DNA of 64,000 bases from NCBI GenBank assembly GCA_947650285.1, contig CANTFL010000086.1, positions 496,001-560,000 of the forward strand, given 5' to 3'. The DNA is from Hyaloperonospora brassicae. Taxonomy: Eukaryota > Oomycota > Peronosporomycetes > Peronosporales > Peronosporaceae. Position numbers and translations under genes: made by a program. Below, piece by piece: positions 33,751 to 44,374 of the stretch (positions within the stretch are counted from its first letter, which is position 1; every line of letters starts with the position of its first letter). The notes beneath the pieces are model-generated. The model did no database searches and was not told the origin of the DNA. It saw nothing but the letters and a program-made list of their open reading frames with translations.

Positions 33751-34636
33751 GCTGTAGACGCTCGAGACGGCGTCGCCAGCCGCGGGTGTTCCGTGGCGAT
33801 GATTTGTGCGCGACGTGCTGTGGTGCTTGATGGTCGCAATACCGTCGTCCTATCGAATGGCATGAGCTTGTGATACGGCATACCGACGGAAACCCTTCGT
33901 GTACTGGTATCGTCAGGAGCTGCGTTTGTATAGCGTGGTACACATTGATACAGGTCGACGCACGACATTTTCCGACGCCGTCCCCATCTTTTTACACGCG
34001 TTCTTCAGTTTCGACCGTGACTTGCGTAACGATTATGTGGTCATTGTGACGCTGGTGTCCGGCCAGTGACATGACGGATGGAAAAAGATCGACACGGGCG
34101 CGACAACGGCGGACGACGTTCCATGCGGACACACGAAGCGCTACCGTCAGTCGGTCGCTGCAACGCTTCGTGACGAAACGCTCACTTCCAGCAGCAGCAG
34201 CAGTAGCAGCAGCAGAAGTAGTAGCAGTTGCTGCTCAGCGCGCATCTCAATCCGCCAATGCCTTTAGTCGACGCAGCAGTAACCCGCACGTGGCGTTGCG
34301 ATTCGTTGAAGGGGCTGCACTCGCGAAAAGATCAATCGTGCGCGGTGATTCCCTATGCGCGGCGACCGCATGAGACATGCGCTGACGAATGCGTGCGTAG
34401 CGTCGGCAGCTGTTTTTTCGTCTGCATCCGGCTCGCCCACTCGCTCTCTCGCTCGAGCGCTTGTCTCCGTCAACGTGCGCTGCTCGATCAGGCCTTCGAC
34501 CATCTGGTTGTCGTTTCGACTGCAGCCAGTTGTGTGCGAGTCCGTCTGCTCGCGTCGGTGCCGTTTCGCGTCGTGTACATCCATCTGCCCACCATTACGT
34601 ATGCCTCAACGTCAAACTACGCGACCGACGACGGAC

Positions 34637-34727
34637 CGACCGCACAGTGGTATCTGATACATTAAATTACATCGCACCAGCGACCGACTGCATAGTGGTA
34701 TCTGATACATTAAATTACAGCGCACCA
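34637..34727. repeat. Imperfect tandem duplication, unit about 45 bp
   Basis: Two copies sharing the segment gtggtatctgatacattaaa (a longer identical block continues) lie back to back; the second copy has a few substitutions and a small insertion near its start. No coding potential. Probably replication slippage. Confidence 0.75.
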
Positions 34728-35275
34728 AACGACGAGGTGTTGGCAACCCACGCCCATCTCCACATTGTACACACGTATACACACATGCACCCGCGCACCT
34801 ACGGTCAGTCAGTCAGTCAGCCAGTCGGTCGGTCGGTCGGTCGGTTGGACCACTGGCACTATCAGTCGCCATAAACACAAACCGCTCTGCCTCTCGTGAT
34901 GTGTCAACGCGTCGTCGTCTCTGGCCACAGGCGCCATAAGAGAACGACCGACCGACCGACCGATGGACCGATGGACCGATGGACGGACGGACGGACCGTC
35001 GAGGTGTTCAGCACAATGGCCTGCGTGGCGTGCGGGTCCCGACGTCAGACGGGCGCTCGAGACCTGAAGTAACGCTGCGTGTGTAGCTCGACGTTTGCTG
35101 TTGTGGCGACGCAGAAAAAGGACCGGCTCGCCGATCGCAAGGCGAGTGGTTAGTCCGTCCGTCACTCGGTCAGCGCCTTCCACTCGCCCGCCGGGGCGTA
35201 CCTCAGTGTCGGTATTGTTTCCAGCCACTCCCATCTCACGCCACGCTCCCCAGAGACGGCGTACAGACAGACAGC

Positions 35276-35322
35276 CGGATAGACAGATAGACAGATAGAC
35301 AGACAGATAGACAGACAGACAC
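35276..35322. repeat. GATA/GACA-type microsatellite
   Basis: Runs of gatagacagatagacag with interspersed gacagaca units. Simple-sequence repeat without coding meaning. Confidence 0.85.
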
Positions 35323-35506
35323 TGTCAGTTGTACACATACACACGTACACGTACACCCCAGCCTCAGCCTCAGCCACCTGCACGCGCTCGATAGAGTGGT
35401 CGACCGATCGATCGGTGTTCACACGCGCCCTCTCTTGCTGTCGTTGCTCCGTGTACTTTGCTGCCTCAACGGATCGAAACGGGGCCTCGAAGCTGCGCTC
35501 GCCACC

Positions 35507-36466
35507 ATGACGAACAGCTGCCAGACAGGAGTGCAAGTGTTTATTCCCGCGGCGCTGAACCGACCGACGCACACGCTCTACAGCATCTGCATGTTGGTGC
35601 AGCCGACGAATCAGGAGTGGACCGTCAATCGCCGCTACTCGCAGTTTCTGCAGCTGCGGAAGGACATTCAGCACACGCTGGCCACGCCCTGTGCGTCGTG
35701 CGCAAACTGTGCGAGCTTCAGTCGAGCGGTCAGCCGCTTTCGCTTTCCCAGCAAGTCGCTCTTGCGGACCAATTCCGTCGTCCGCCATCGGGTCTCGTCG
35801 TTGCAGGACTTCCTCAAGTTGCTCGTCGGACGCGTGTACAACGACGCGCCCAAGTGCAGCAGTTGCGGCCACGAGATCCAAAAGATGATGCGGCCGTTCC
35901 TCATTCGAGGAGCACAGCCGATCAATGGCTCCATCCTCTCCAAGATCAACAAGTCACTGTCGCTCGACTCGTATGCTGTGGTGGACCAGCCAGTGGTGCC
36001 TGTGCCAGACCCGACAACGCCCCCTTTGCTCCCGATTGCTGGCAGGGAACTCTTTAGCGCCAGTAAGTCGTCCAGCAAGCCGATTTTCACACATAGCCAG
36101 AGCTCACGCGGGAAGTCCATCTTTTCGCGCAGTAAGGTCAAGCTCAGCACTGCATCGGACGGTGCATCCACCCAGCCAAACGAGTCGGAAGACCCCATCA
36201 TGGATTACTCAGACAGCGATGAAGATGGCGATGGCAGGAAGTACGACGACCAACGGTGCTACGACGAGGGGGTTCCTCTCGAAGATGCCATGAAGCAAGT
36301 GGTGCTGCCTGATGGAGCTCGTGCGACATGTGAAGAAGTTGTGGTTCGACTCACGACGATGTGGGCGGCATACCATCTGGAAGAGGCCCTCTCTTCGTTG
36401 CCACCCGAGCGGCTTTCACAGCAAGCCAATTTTCTCTCGATCGACGAGAAGGAGTACGCGTTTTAA
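35507..36466 (+). CDS. PX-domain protein
   Basis: Single exon, 319 residues. The ATG at 35507 sits in a strong context (gccaccATGa). The N-terminal half is a PX domain: TLYSICMLVQPTNQEW, VNRRYSQFLQLRKDIQ (the RRYSxF motif that binds PI3P) and, after a cysteine-containing insert CASCANCASFSR, FRFPSKSLL and HRVSSLQDFLKLLV. CSSCGHEI may, with the earlier cysteines, form a zinc site. The C-terminal half is Ser-rich with an acidic patch (DYSDSDEDGDG). Likely an endosomal phosphoinositide-binding protein; no second domain such as BAR is seen. Distinct from the membrane PX protein at 17.5 kb. Confidence 0.78.
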   Translation: MTNSCQTGVQVFIPAALNRPTHTLYSICMLVQPTNQEWTVNRRYSQFLQLRKDIQHTLATPCASCANCASFSRAVSRFRFPSKSLLRTNSVVRHRVSSLQDFLKLLVGRVYNDAPKCSSCGHEIQKMMRPFLIRGAQPINGSILSKINKSLSLDSYAVVDQPVVPVPDPTTPPLLPIAGRELFSASKSSSKPIFTHSQSSRGKSIFSRSKVKLSTASDGASTQPNESEDPIMDYSDSDEDGDGRKYDDQRCYDEGVPLEDAMKQVVLPDGARATCEEVVVRLTTMWAAYHLEEALSSLPPERLSQQANFLSIDEKEYAF

Positions 36467-36710
36467 CACTGTGCTGGATAGGCCATGTCTTTCCCCCATC
36501 TCGAAGGGTAGCTGCTAGCCGGGACCGCCGGCGTTGTGCAAACTTATAATGAATGCGTGCATATGTCATCATACCACCGCAAGAAACGAACAGTGAGATG
36601 ATCGTATCCTGCACGACTGAACATAGCTGCTGGAAGCAGCACACGAACCGAGTTGCTGCATTTCATTTCCAGAGCACAGACGCTTGGAGCTTTCCAGCAC
36701 TCCGAGACCT

Positions 36711-38700
36711 TTAATACTTTTCGGGATCAGCGATGCCGGTGGCAACTACGGAAACGCGCACTTTACCGTCCAGCGAGTCGTCAAACGTCGAGCCGAAGAT
36801 AATGTTGGCGTGTGGATCGTCGAGCTCTCGTGTCACGCGTTCTGCAGCTTCGTCAACTTCAAATAACGTCAGGTCAGAGCCTCCAGTGATGTTCACAATC
36901 ATGCCCTTGGCATCCTGCCAGTCGCGAGAAACAGCAGAGCGTTAAGCACTGCAGCTCGAGTTGCATCATACACTACAAGGAGCGACTACCTTGATTGAGA
37001 TATCGCCCAGAAGAGGATTCGCCAGCGCGTCATCGGCAGCACGCAACGCCCTGTCATAAAAAAGCAGCAAATCGAACCGGCCATTCGTTAGTTTTGCCAA
37101 CGCAGCTTGGCAACTATAGCAAGCAGACCGGTTGTCTCCGTTCGCCTCTCCACTCCCCATCATGGCGTTTCCCATGTTTTGCATCACCTATAGCAAAAAA
37201 AGCCATCAGGAAACACAGCCTCAGATAAATTGTCATAACGATAGCACGATAAACAAACACTTGAGCTACGTACCGATTGAACGTCAGCAAAGTCAAGATT
37301 GATAAGCCCTGGCATCACCATCAGGTCCGAGATGTTCTTGACGCCGTCAAGTAGCACATTGTCCGCCATTCTACACAGCACATGTCACTCACTCAGAGCT
37401 GTTCTACCACTCTTGGCCAAAGACAACAACTCGGGTCACGTACCGAAATGCATCCATCAACGACGTGCGCTCGTTTGACATATTGAACAGATTCTGGTTC
37501 GGAATCACAAGCATCGTGTCTACGCTATCCTTCAACTCAGCAAGACCTTGCGCTGCAAGTTTCGCACGGTTGTTGCCTTCGAAGCGAAACGGCTACGAGC
37601 GAAAGGTCAAAAGAGTCGGTCACCAAGCACAGCGTCAAACAAGCAAGTGTACCCTGGGTCAGGCATACCTTTGTGACCACGGCTACCGTAAGAATCCCGG
37701 CGTCCAAGGCCGCCTGGGCAATAACGGGTGCAGCACCAGTCCCCGTACCACCGCCCATGCCTGCAGTGACAAACATCTGCAGACGCATACGAACGTAAGA
37801 CCATCATCTCAGTACCGGCGCATTGTCCAGTTTGTTTGCTTCAGCACAGGTTTGTCAGCGCAGCGTACCATGTTTGCACCCTGCGTGCGTTCCAGTATCT
37901 CATCAATTGCAGCCTCCGCTGCCTCCCGTCTACAGTAAAACATGTCATCAAAACAGTCACAGCAACCTAAGACAAGTTTTCTCTCTTTCTCTCAGACTAC
38001 CCAGAGCGAGGTCATGACATGCAACTCTCACCCGACTTCAGGGTTCGCACCACAGCCAAGACCTCCAGTCAGTTCAGGAGCCATTTGAACGCGGTTTTCA
38101 GTCAGCGTCGTGCGCAAGTGCTGCGCGTCTGTATTACACACGAGGAACTCGACTCCCTGCAAACCGCGCGCGATCATGTTGTTCACTGCCACGCAATCCC
38201 ATCATCATGCACCAATCATGAATCCTCGACATTTGTATCACTATCAGTACTGTAACCACTCACCGGCGTTGCCTCCAGCACCCCCAACACCAACCACCAC
38301 TATTTTGGGCGCAAAGCCTGACAGGTCTGTCACAGGATGGTCCTGCGTGAGCCATAGCGGCTGAGACGAGCTCCTCGCAGGCGGCACGAGCTGCTTCTTC
38401 ATCGCCTCTGGCCCATCGATTGCAATGCGATCATCGATCGGAAACGCACGCTCGTCTTCAGTCGCTGTAGTGTCGTCTTCTGTCTTTTTGAAGCCCTGTG
38501 AAAGAGAGTAGATAACGAGTTAGACGTAAGACGCTGCACCATTGCTCAAGCACTCTCTAGCACGCGTGCAGATATCTTACCATGCGCAAAGCAGCAGCAG
38601 CTGCTTCAGTTGCCTTGGTAGACAGCGAGAGCCGCTGAGTCGGACCGCAAGAGACGCGGTACGCACGCAAGAGCGCTGCTGTCGTGCGGGCACTCGCCAT
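36711..38700 (-). CDS. Mitochondrial FtsZ (tubulin-like division GTPase)
   Basis: Ten exons: 38700-38581, 38495-38264, 38185-38032, 37929-37869, 37776-37669, 37592-37444, 37370-37274, 37187-37129, 37050-36990 and 36914-36711, 414 residues. All introns are 73-102 nt, GT-AG and in phase. FtsZ motifs: [26 protein letters not shown], the tubulin signature [21 protein letters not shown], the T7 loop NLDFADVQS and [18 protein letters not shown]. The N-terminus ([19 protein letters not shown]) is Arg/Ser/Ala-rich without acids, as expected of a mitochondrial presequence. FtsZ forms the ring inside mitochondria of many stramenopiles and was lost in animals and fungi. No C-terminal FtsA/ZipA-binding peptide is seen. 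Confidence 0.93.
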
Positions 38701-39240
38701 GGAAAATGGATCGATAGTTTTTGTATCGCAAAAACGAGTGGGACATTGTGACCCAATTTGGTGAATTTCGGTGCACGTGGCGTGTTGATTTCGGAGCATG
38801 TGTTTCGACGAGAGTATTTGACCCATTTGCTTTATGGGTAGTTTACTGTCATAAGTGTAGCCATGTTCAACATCTGTCGGTGGTCGATCGATCCATGGCG
38901 CAGTACGTCTACGTTGGGTTCAAAGTGCTTCACTACATCCATCGCCGTTCGGCTGCGGGTCATTCCCTAGCTGCCGACGTGTGCAAATGCAATTTTGCAT
39001 GCAGAATGTCGACTCCTGAGCATAGTCGCCACTCTTGCCGGTCGATGTAGCCACAGCTCGGCAGTCCATGTCGAAACACCGGCACCGCTATTTGTCATCG
39101 CGATGACAGCACCATCGCAAGTACAAACAGTAGGCACAAATGCAGAGAGTCTGCCGTCATGCGTCTTGCAGCTATTGCCGTGCACTTCCGTTGCCATGTC
39201 CATGCATGTGATGTAGCACATCTTGGCCTGCGCATTAGCA
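38701..39240. other. Intergenic region between FtsZ and the CHY zinc-finger gene
   Basis: About 540 bp, with the FtsZ promoter on one side and the 3' UTR of the CHY gene on the other. No supported gene. Confidence 0.5.
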
Positions 39241-41436
39241 CTACACATTCTCCTCTCGACGTCTCTTGGCTTCTGCACCTACGCGGTTGAGCTTCCTGCT
39301 CTCTGTCTTGTTCTGACCGCGGTACTTTTGCCGATCCCAGCGCGACATTTTCAAGACATCTCGACACCCAGCACCGCCTTCCCAATGGCAAGAGGTCGAC
39401 TTCTTACTAGCCACGTCATTGCCGCACGAGCACACCTTGACAGAGCTCGACTGCTCTTTTGAACACAAGCCGCAAATCATACGACTCGCAAACTTTCCCA
39501 GATTGGCCTCCGGACAGTCACTTGAGTCGTGGCAAACGTCACACGGGAACGCTTTTCCACAGCATTGAAATCGAAACCAACGCAGCGAGTGCTTGTAGTG
39601 GTCACACGTTCCATTACGAGGCAACGGCTGTCCCAGCACAAACGCTTCTGCAATTTGCCTGGCTCCCTTCTTGCCCTTCGCAATCGTTACGGTAACGTCA
39701 TTGCTTCGCTTCACCGATGTCTCTTCGATCTGCGCTGCAACAAAGCGTTTGGTCATGACAGCGAGTTTGACGTGGCAGGAAAAACAAGCTTGCTCGGACC
39801 GCTGTCGCGGTCTTATTCTCGACAGCAACGCCTCACACCCACACTCCAAGCAAGTGGCTAGCACATCACTAGGGAGAACGTCGACAATGTAGCAGTTCTC
39901 TGTGTCTACATAGGCCAGCAAGTTACTCAGCGAATGTGCAAACACTGGCCTCATGAGCACGTGATGAAGCGCACTGCACCGTGGACACCACTTCTGGATT
40001 TCTGCAGCGTCTAAGCGTAAGACTGCATCGAACTTCAGCGGACAGTTCCCGCACTGGATCTGACAAACCAGTTCATGTGCAACGAGGGTCCCGACTTCGT
40101 GCAGAAATAGATCTTCGAGGCAAATACGCGTGCCCCTCGCTTGAGGTGCGGTAGAGATCAAAACACGTTTGTCAGCTGGAACGATCCTCGAGTTCCGGGC
40201 ATTCTTCTCGTCTTCACTTGACTCCACTGTGTTTTCCTCACTGGTGTCCACCTTTTCAGCAATGGCAACGGGATCCACACCACGGCGCACAAGCTCGCAT
40301 AGTGCCTTAAAGCGGTCAATGCATTCGTTCAAAGACCGACCATCGACCTCATTTGCTATGCTGACCCACCGTTCTTTTTTGTCCATAACTGCCGGGTACT
40401 TCTTCAGAGCCAGATCAAGTGCTCGCTGCTGTGCTTCCGACCACGCGCTGCTGCTTTCGATACAATCCTCGACATTTTGTTTGTTGCGGTCTATCGAGTT
40501 GTTTTCCACTGCTTCGTCTATGTGCATTTCCTCTGCTACGGTGGCATCTTCGTCCAGAGCAACTACACAAGCCCGAGGCAGGCTTTTCAACTTCTGTGTA
40601 CGACCGCTATGCACTGTTTCAGCACCTTTCGTCTCATGAACGAACTTGCAGCTTTCTCCATCACGGCATCCGTTCTGAGCGAAATACCTACACCGACGCA
40701 CTCGAGCCCTTCTTGTTGGCTTAGCTTGTTCCGACTCTTGTTTTGGCACTTCATTCGGCAAGGCTTGGCTAGCATCCTGATCATGCGACAAGTTTTCAGC
40801 CGCGTCAGCACCTTTATCCACGTGTTTCTGCTGTTTCTTGTGTGAGAATCTGCATGCCTCGCCTTCTCTGCACTTGCCTCGTGCAAAAAAGCGACAGGCT
40901 CGCGAACCTCGTCTCCCTTTCGCTTTCTTCTCACTCGGCGCTATCTCCGTTGCTTCAGCCACCATCGGCTCCAGCTCACGGCTCGAATCACCAGCTTCTG
41001 CTATCACTACGTCTTGCAGCCCATCTGAGTTCTTCTCATATGGTGCAATGACCGGCCAAAAGTTGTTGTCCATCCACGTCAGCAGCTTCCTCATCGAAAA
41101 GCCACCGCGCAGCTGCTGAGCCCGAGCATACACTGCAGCATTCAATGCATCTACTTGATCTCCGGATAACCGACTGCTCCACTGCGAAAAATCCACTTGA
41201 ACTGCGTCCATCGGGTAGTTTGCTGGCATCGTCAGCTGCAGATCCACTTGGCCCTTCAGTCGTGTTGGCAGCTCGGGCGCTGAGAGACTGAGGAAAAGAC
41301 GCACGCACTTTCCACCGGTCTTTGAAGCGTCCTCATCTACACGTTGCAAGTGATAGCGACGCTCGAGCGCCATCCACTCCTTCTTGGCGGCGTCCGTTTC
41401 GCTCGCAAGCGCTTCTTGCCAGCTCTGAGCTGCCAT
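39241..41436 (-). CDS. Multidomain zinc-finger protein: RWD-like, two CCCH, SANT/Myb and CHY fingers
   Basis: Intronless, 731 residues; ATG at 41436. Residues 1-125 resemble an RWD-like fold (LTMPANYPMDAVQVDFSQW). Two CCCH fingers follow, CRFFARGKCREGEACRFSH and CRYFAQNGCRDGESCKFVH, usually RNA-binding. A SANT/Myb-like helix bundle (AWSEAQQRALDLALKKYP ... RWVSIANEVDGRSLNECIDR) comes next. The C-terminal 300 residues carry many cysteine pairs and a CHY-type finger (GTCDHYKHSLRWFRFQCC; FPCDVCHDSSDC). A Lys/Arg-rich tail ends the protein. The CHY part resembles fungal CHY-finger proteins of unknown role; combining it with CCCH and SANT modules is unusual. An RNA-linked ubiquitin or quality-control role would be speculation. 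It is divergent from the gene at 41633. Confidence 0.82.
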   Translation of the reverse strand: MAAQSWQEALASETDAAKKEWMALERRYHLQRVDEDASKTGGKCVRLFLSLSAPELPTRLKGQVDLQLTMPANYPMDAVQVDFSQWSSRLSGDQVDALNAAVYARAQQLRGGFSMRKLLTWMDNNFWPVIAPYEKNSDGLQDVVIAEAGDSSRELEPMVAEATEIAPSEKKAKGRRGSRACRFFARGKCREGEACRFSHKKQQKHVDKGADAAENLSHDQDASQALPNEVPKQESEQAKPTRRARVRRCRYFAQNGCRDGESCKFVHETKGAETVHSGRTQKLKSLPRACVVALDEDATVAEEMHIDEAVENNSIDRNKQNVEDCIESSSAWSEAQQRALDLALKKYPAVMDKKERWVSIANEVDGRSLNECIDRFKALCELVRRGVDPVAIAEKVDTSEENTVESSEDEKNARNSRIVPADKRVLISTAPQARGTRICLEDLFLHEVGTLVAHELVCQIQCGNCPLKFDAVLRLDAAEIQKWCPRCSALHHVLMRPVFAHSLSNLLAYVDTENCYIVDVLPSDVLATCLECGCEALLSRIRPRQRSEQACFSCHVKLAVMTKRFVAAQIEETSVKRSNDVTVTIAKGKKGARQIAEAFVLGQPLPRNGTCDHYKHSLRWFRFQCCGKAFPCDVCHDSSDCPEANLGKFASRMICGLCSKEQSSSVKVCSCGNDVASKKSTSCHWEGGAGCRDVLKMSRWDRQKYRGQNKTESRKLNRVGAEAKRRREENV

Positions 41437-41632
41437 TTATTGTTCAATCGGAAAATGATCTCAATGGGTACGTCTAGTGCACAACCAGTACGCGAATGTG
41501 ATTGGTCGAAAAGACAGCTAGCCACGAACCGGTATGTCCTGCGGGGTCCCACAACGAACGTTCCGCGAGCTTTCGATCAGGTGCAAAAAAGACGCGAAGC
41601 AAACGTGTATACAGTATACAACATCTTGGAAC

Positions 41633-44089
41633 ATGTGGAGCGTCCGTCTGAGAGGACCTCAAGGGAAGCAGGTGGTGCTGCAGATCGACCCAGAGGCTCC
41701 TTTCAAGACGTTCGTGGGTACGTTGCCTACACGTATGCCCTTGTACCATCCATATGTATATGTATGTGTGTGTGGCTGTGTGTGTTTGCACCGTTCTCAT
41801 CGGTAGCGATCGGATTGTTCTGCTTTTCCAGATCTCGCTGCCAGTACTTTGGGGCTAAACGCTACGGATGAGCTGACGTGTACGTGTGCTCAAGCTCGAG
41901 CTTTGGGTGGTCTATTGTTTTTCAGCTAATTGGATCCTTTGCAATGTTCCTTTGCAGTCCGAAGGGGATTTCCGCCTCGGGTGCTCGAAGTGGACGGCTC
42001 AGCGCTCGTGAAGACCGTTGTTGGGAACAACGACACGATTGTCGTGGGCACGAAGTGCAGTGCTGTGGCCACTTGTGCACCAGCAGCAAAACGAATTTTG
42101 ACGACAAAGAAGCGTGTATCTACAAGGAAGAAGGCTGCCGAGAAAGCACCGATTAGTGGCGTACGAACGCTGCAACGGTCGGTTGGTAGAACGAAAAAGA
42201 CGCCGCCGAGACGAACAATTGCAGGTGCTGGGCACCAACTTGGCACTTTGTTGGACGACGCATCACCTCCAACTTCTGAGAACGCACGGGATGAGAAACG
42301 TGAAGATGAACGGCAACGGACATACCGACGCAGTCGTGCGATCAACCTCACTTCGAAAGAGGACGTGGAAAGTAGTCTTGTCAATGCTGTGAGTGGCCAG
42401 TCCAACGATCGGACAGCAAAGTTCTTCCGTGCAGCGACGAAGAATGCAGTTGAGCATCAGTATGAAATGACACTAGCTACTGCGAGGCTGAATGCAGCAT
42501 TGGGCCACAATTTTGAAATCGAAGAGCTATCGACGAGTCGACGCGTCGACGGCAGCGCCGCTACATTGCGTGTGCGATTCAAGGAGACGGCACGCAAGTG
42601 GAAGGAGGAGATTGTAGAACTGCTCAAGAACGACGAGCTACAAGCCATTGTGAAATATGTTCTACTATCAGGTGGCGAGACTGGGCGTGAGATGCTGAAG
42701 CCGTTCAACATGGCTCAAGTATCCACGCGGGTGTTCTGGAACATTGCGCGTTTATATGACGGAGACGTGGCAGTTGGGCTAGCTGACCTTGTGCCAGATG
42801 AAGACTGGTCGTTCATCGATATCCGTACACGGTGCGTTCTACTGTGCTGTCGGTACTGGCGTGGTTCGGGCTTAACCGTGCAATTGCTCTTGACAGGCTA
42901 TTGTCTGAGAAGGCTCTGGAAGCAAAGGTACGACACCGATCACATACTTTCTGCTGTAACTTTCAGGCGCACAGGCTAATGATCCTGTACTCGCGTGTGT
43001 TTCTCTATTCGACCATCTAGGCAAACGAAGAGTACTATACTTCGTGGAAACAAAGCCATGTTCGAGAAGGTGGGTCGGCTTCTCAGAAGGCAGCGCCAAA
43101 ACAGGGGACAAAACGAAGCAGGCCTGGTCAAGCTGAAGCAGGAAAGTCAAAGGCGGGTAAAGAAGACTCCGACGTTGACAAAGAGACCAAGCAAGACGCT
43201 GCGGAAACAAAGTGTGCTCAGCCACCCCCGGCTCTCTCGGTGAAGCAAGCAACTCCTAACACGCTGCGGGGTGCAGCGGCACAAGCAGCGCTATCTCGAT
43301 ATGACCGAAGCTTGCGGGCAAGTGCTACAATAGCTGCCTTCCTTCAGGAGGTCAGTCCCGCTGAACAACGCTTGAGGAAACAAGTTGTGTTTGACAACGG
43401 AAGTGAAGAGGTGGCTGAGGACGACGTGGAAGACGCTGTCACCATCTACTGCGACATTTGCAGCAAAGCACGTGTTCTTTCTCTCGACGAGGCAGCTAAG
43501 ATCGAGCTCGAGGTCGATCCTTGGATCTGCGCCAATTTGGTGGACATTGGGCGTCGTGGCGGGTGCGACGAAGTCGATGATGAAGTGGCTCAAATCACAG
43601 GCGCTTCCATTGCAACGTTGCTGCAAAAAGCAGCTATCACTACTCGGCGAGAATTAGCGGACGCTTGTGTGGATTCCGCAATGCATGCTCTTGTGAACCC
43701 ATCGGACCCGTCAGCTGAGACAGTGCGGAAAAGGATCGAGAAGCTGATCGATGAGGTGAGCAACAGCGTCGCGGATCGATGATTTGTTTCCAATGACGAT
43801 GGCTCCTGACTTTCGCTTGTGCATGTGCATTTGTTTTCAGGCGCGTCTTGATGAGATCAACGACTGGATGGTGGAACTTGTCGGCGAAACTGATTTGGTG
43901 CAGTGGCTGGAGACTCAAAAGCTCGGCACGCCTGCCGATCTCATTGCGACACCGAGCGACTTGGTCTTGGAAGCTGTTGGCAACACACATACAACCGTTG
44001 TGTCAATCGATATAGTCAGCTCATGGCAAACGCAGGCTCAGCAGTTGGTGAACAAGCACCCGTGGCTAGCAGACTGGCGGACGTTGTAA
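41633..44089 (+). CDS. Ubiquitin-like-domain protein with CW-like zinc finger
   Basis: Six exons: 41633-41717, 41832-41879, 41958-42831, 42897-42927, 43021-43755 and 43841-44089, 673 residues; introns 65-114 nt. The N-terminus (MWSVRLRGPQGKQVVLQID, later FRRGFPPRVLEVDGS) looks like the ubiquitin/UBX-like domain at the start of OTU1/YOD1 and similar p97 partners. A basic linker follows, then a helical region (KYVLLSGGETGREMLKPFNM). YCDICSKARVLSLDEAAKIE continuing to DPWICANL and RRGGCDEV has the C-x2-C ... W-x-C ... C spacing of a CW-type finger, normally a histone-tail reader. No OTU protease triad is present. The whole protein is not one I recognise. Confidence 0.66.
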
Positions 44090-44374
44090 CATGCGAGTGC
44101 TCAAGCTCTTACGATCGAAACGAGGTTTATTTTTTTCGGGTTCCTTCAGCCTTCTCCTACACATCCATAGCAAGAGGGAAGCAGTCAACACGTGCACGGA
44201 CTCGAGTTGAAGAACTCATCAGTGCCGCAACTGGTCCGCCCCACGTATTGCTCCTCGTGTCGCTCCGTTTTTCGCAAACCAAGCCGTGTCTTCGTCGTTG
44301 GCGCTGCCGTCTCCGTCCACTCAGCGACTTGTCTCTGACAAAGTTTGCAAATTGCTAACTTGCTGATCACCTGC

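Larger units (their letters stand above)
33751..35506. other. 1.75 kb intergenic region rich in simple repeats
   Basis: No supported gene. It contains a CAG/TAG-rich triplet run (about 34190-34232), an imperfect 44-47-bp tandem duplication (about 34637-34727), GTCG/GACC tetranucleotide runs (about 34805-34850 and 34945-35000) and a GATA/GACA run (about 35276-35322). The last 100 bp should be the promoter of the PX gene at 35507. Confidence 0.55.

Noticed and set aside
34071..34665. Several overlapping frames of 100-145 codons upstream of the second PX gene
   Set aside because: They run through triplet and tetranucleotide repeats, have no conserved motif and occur in several frames at once.
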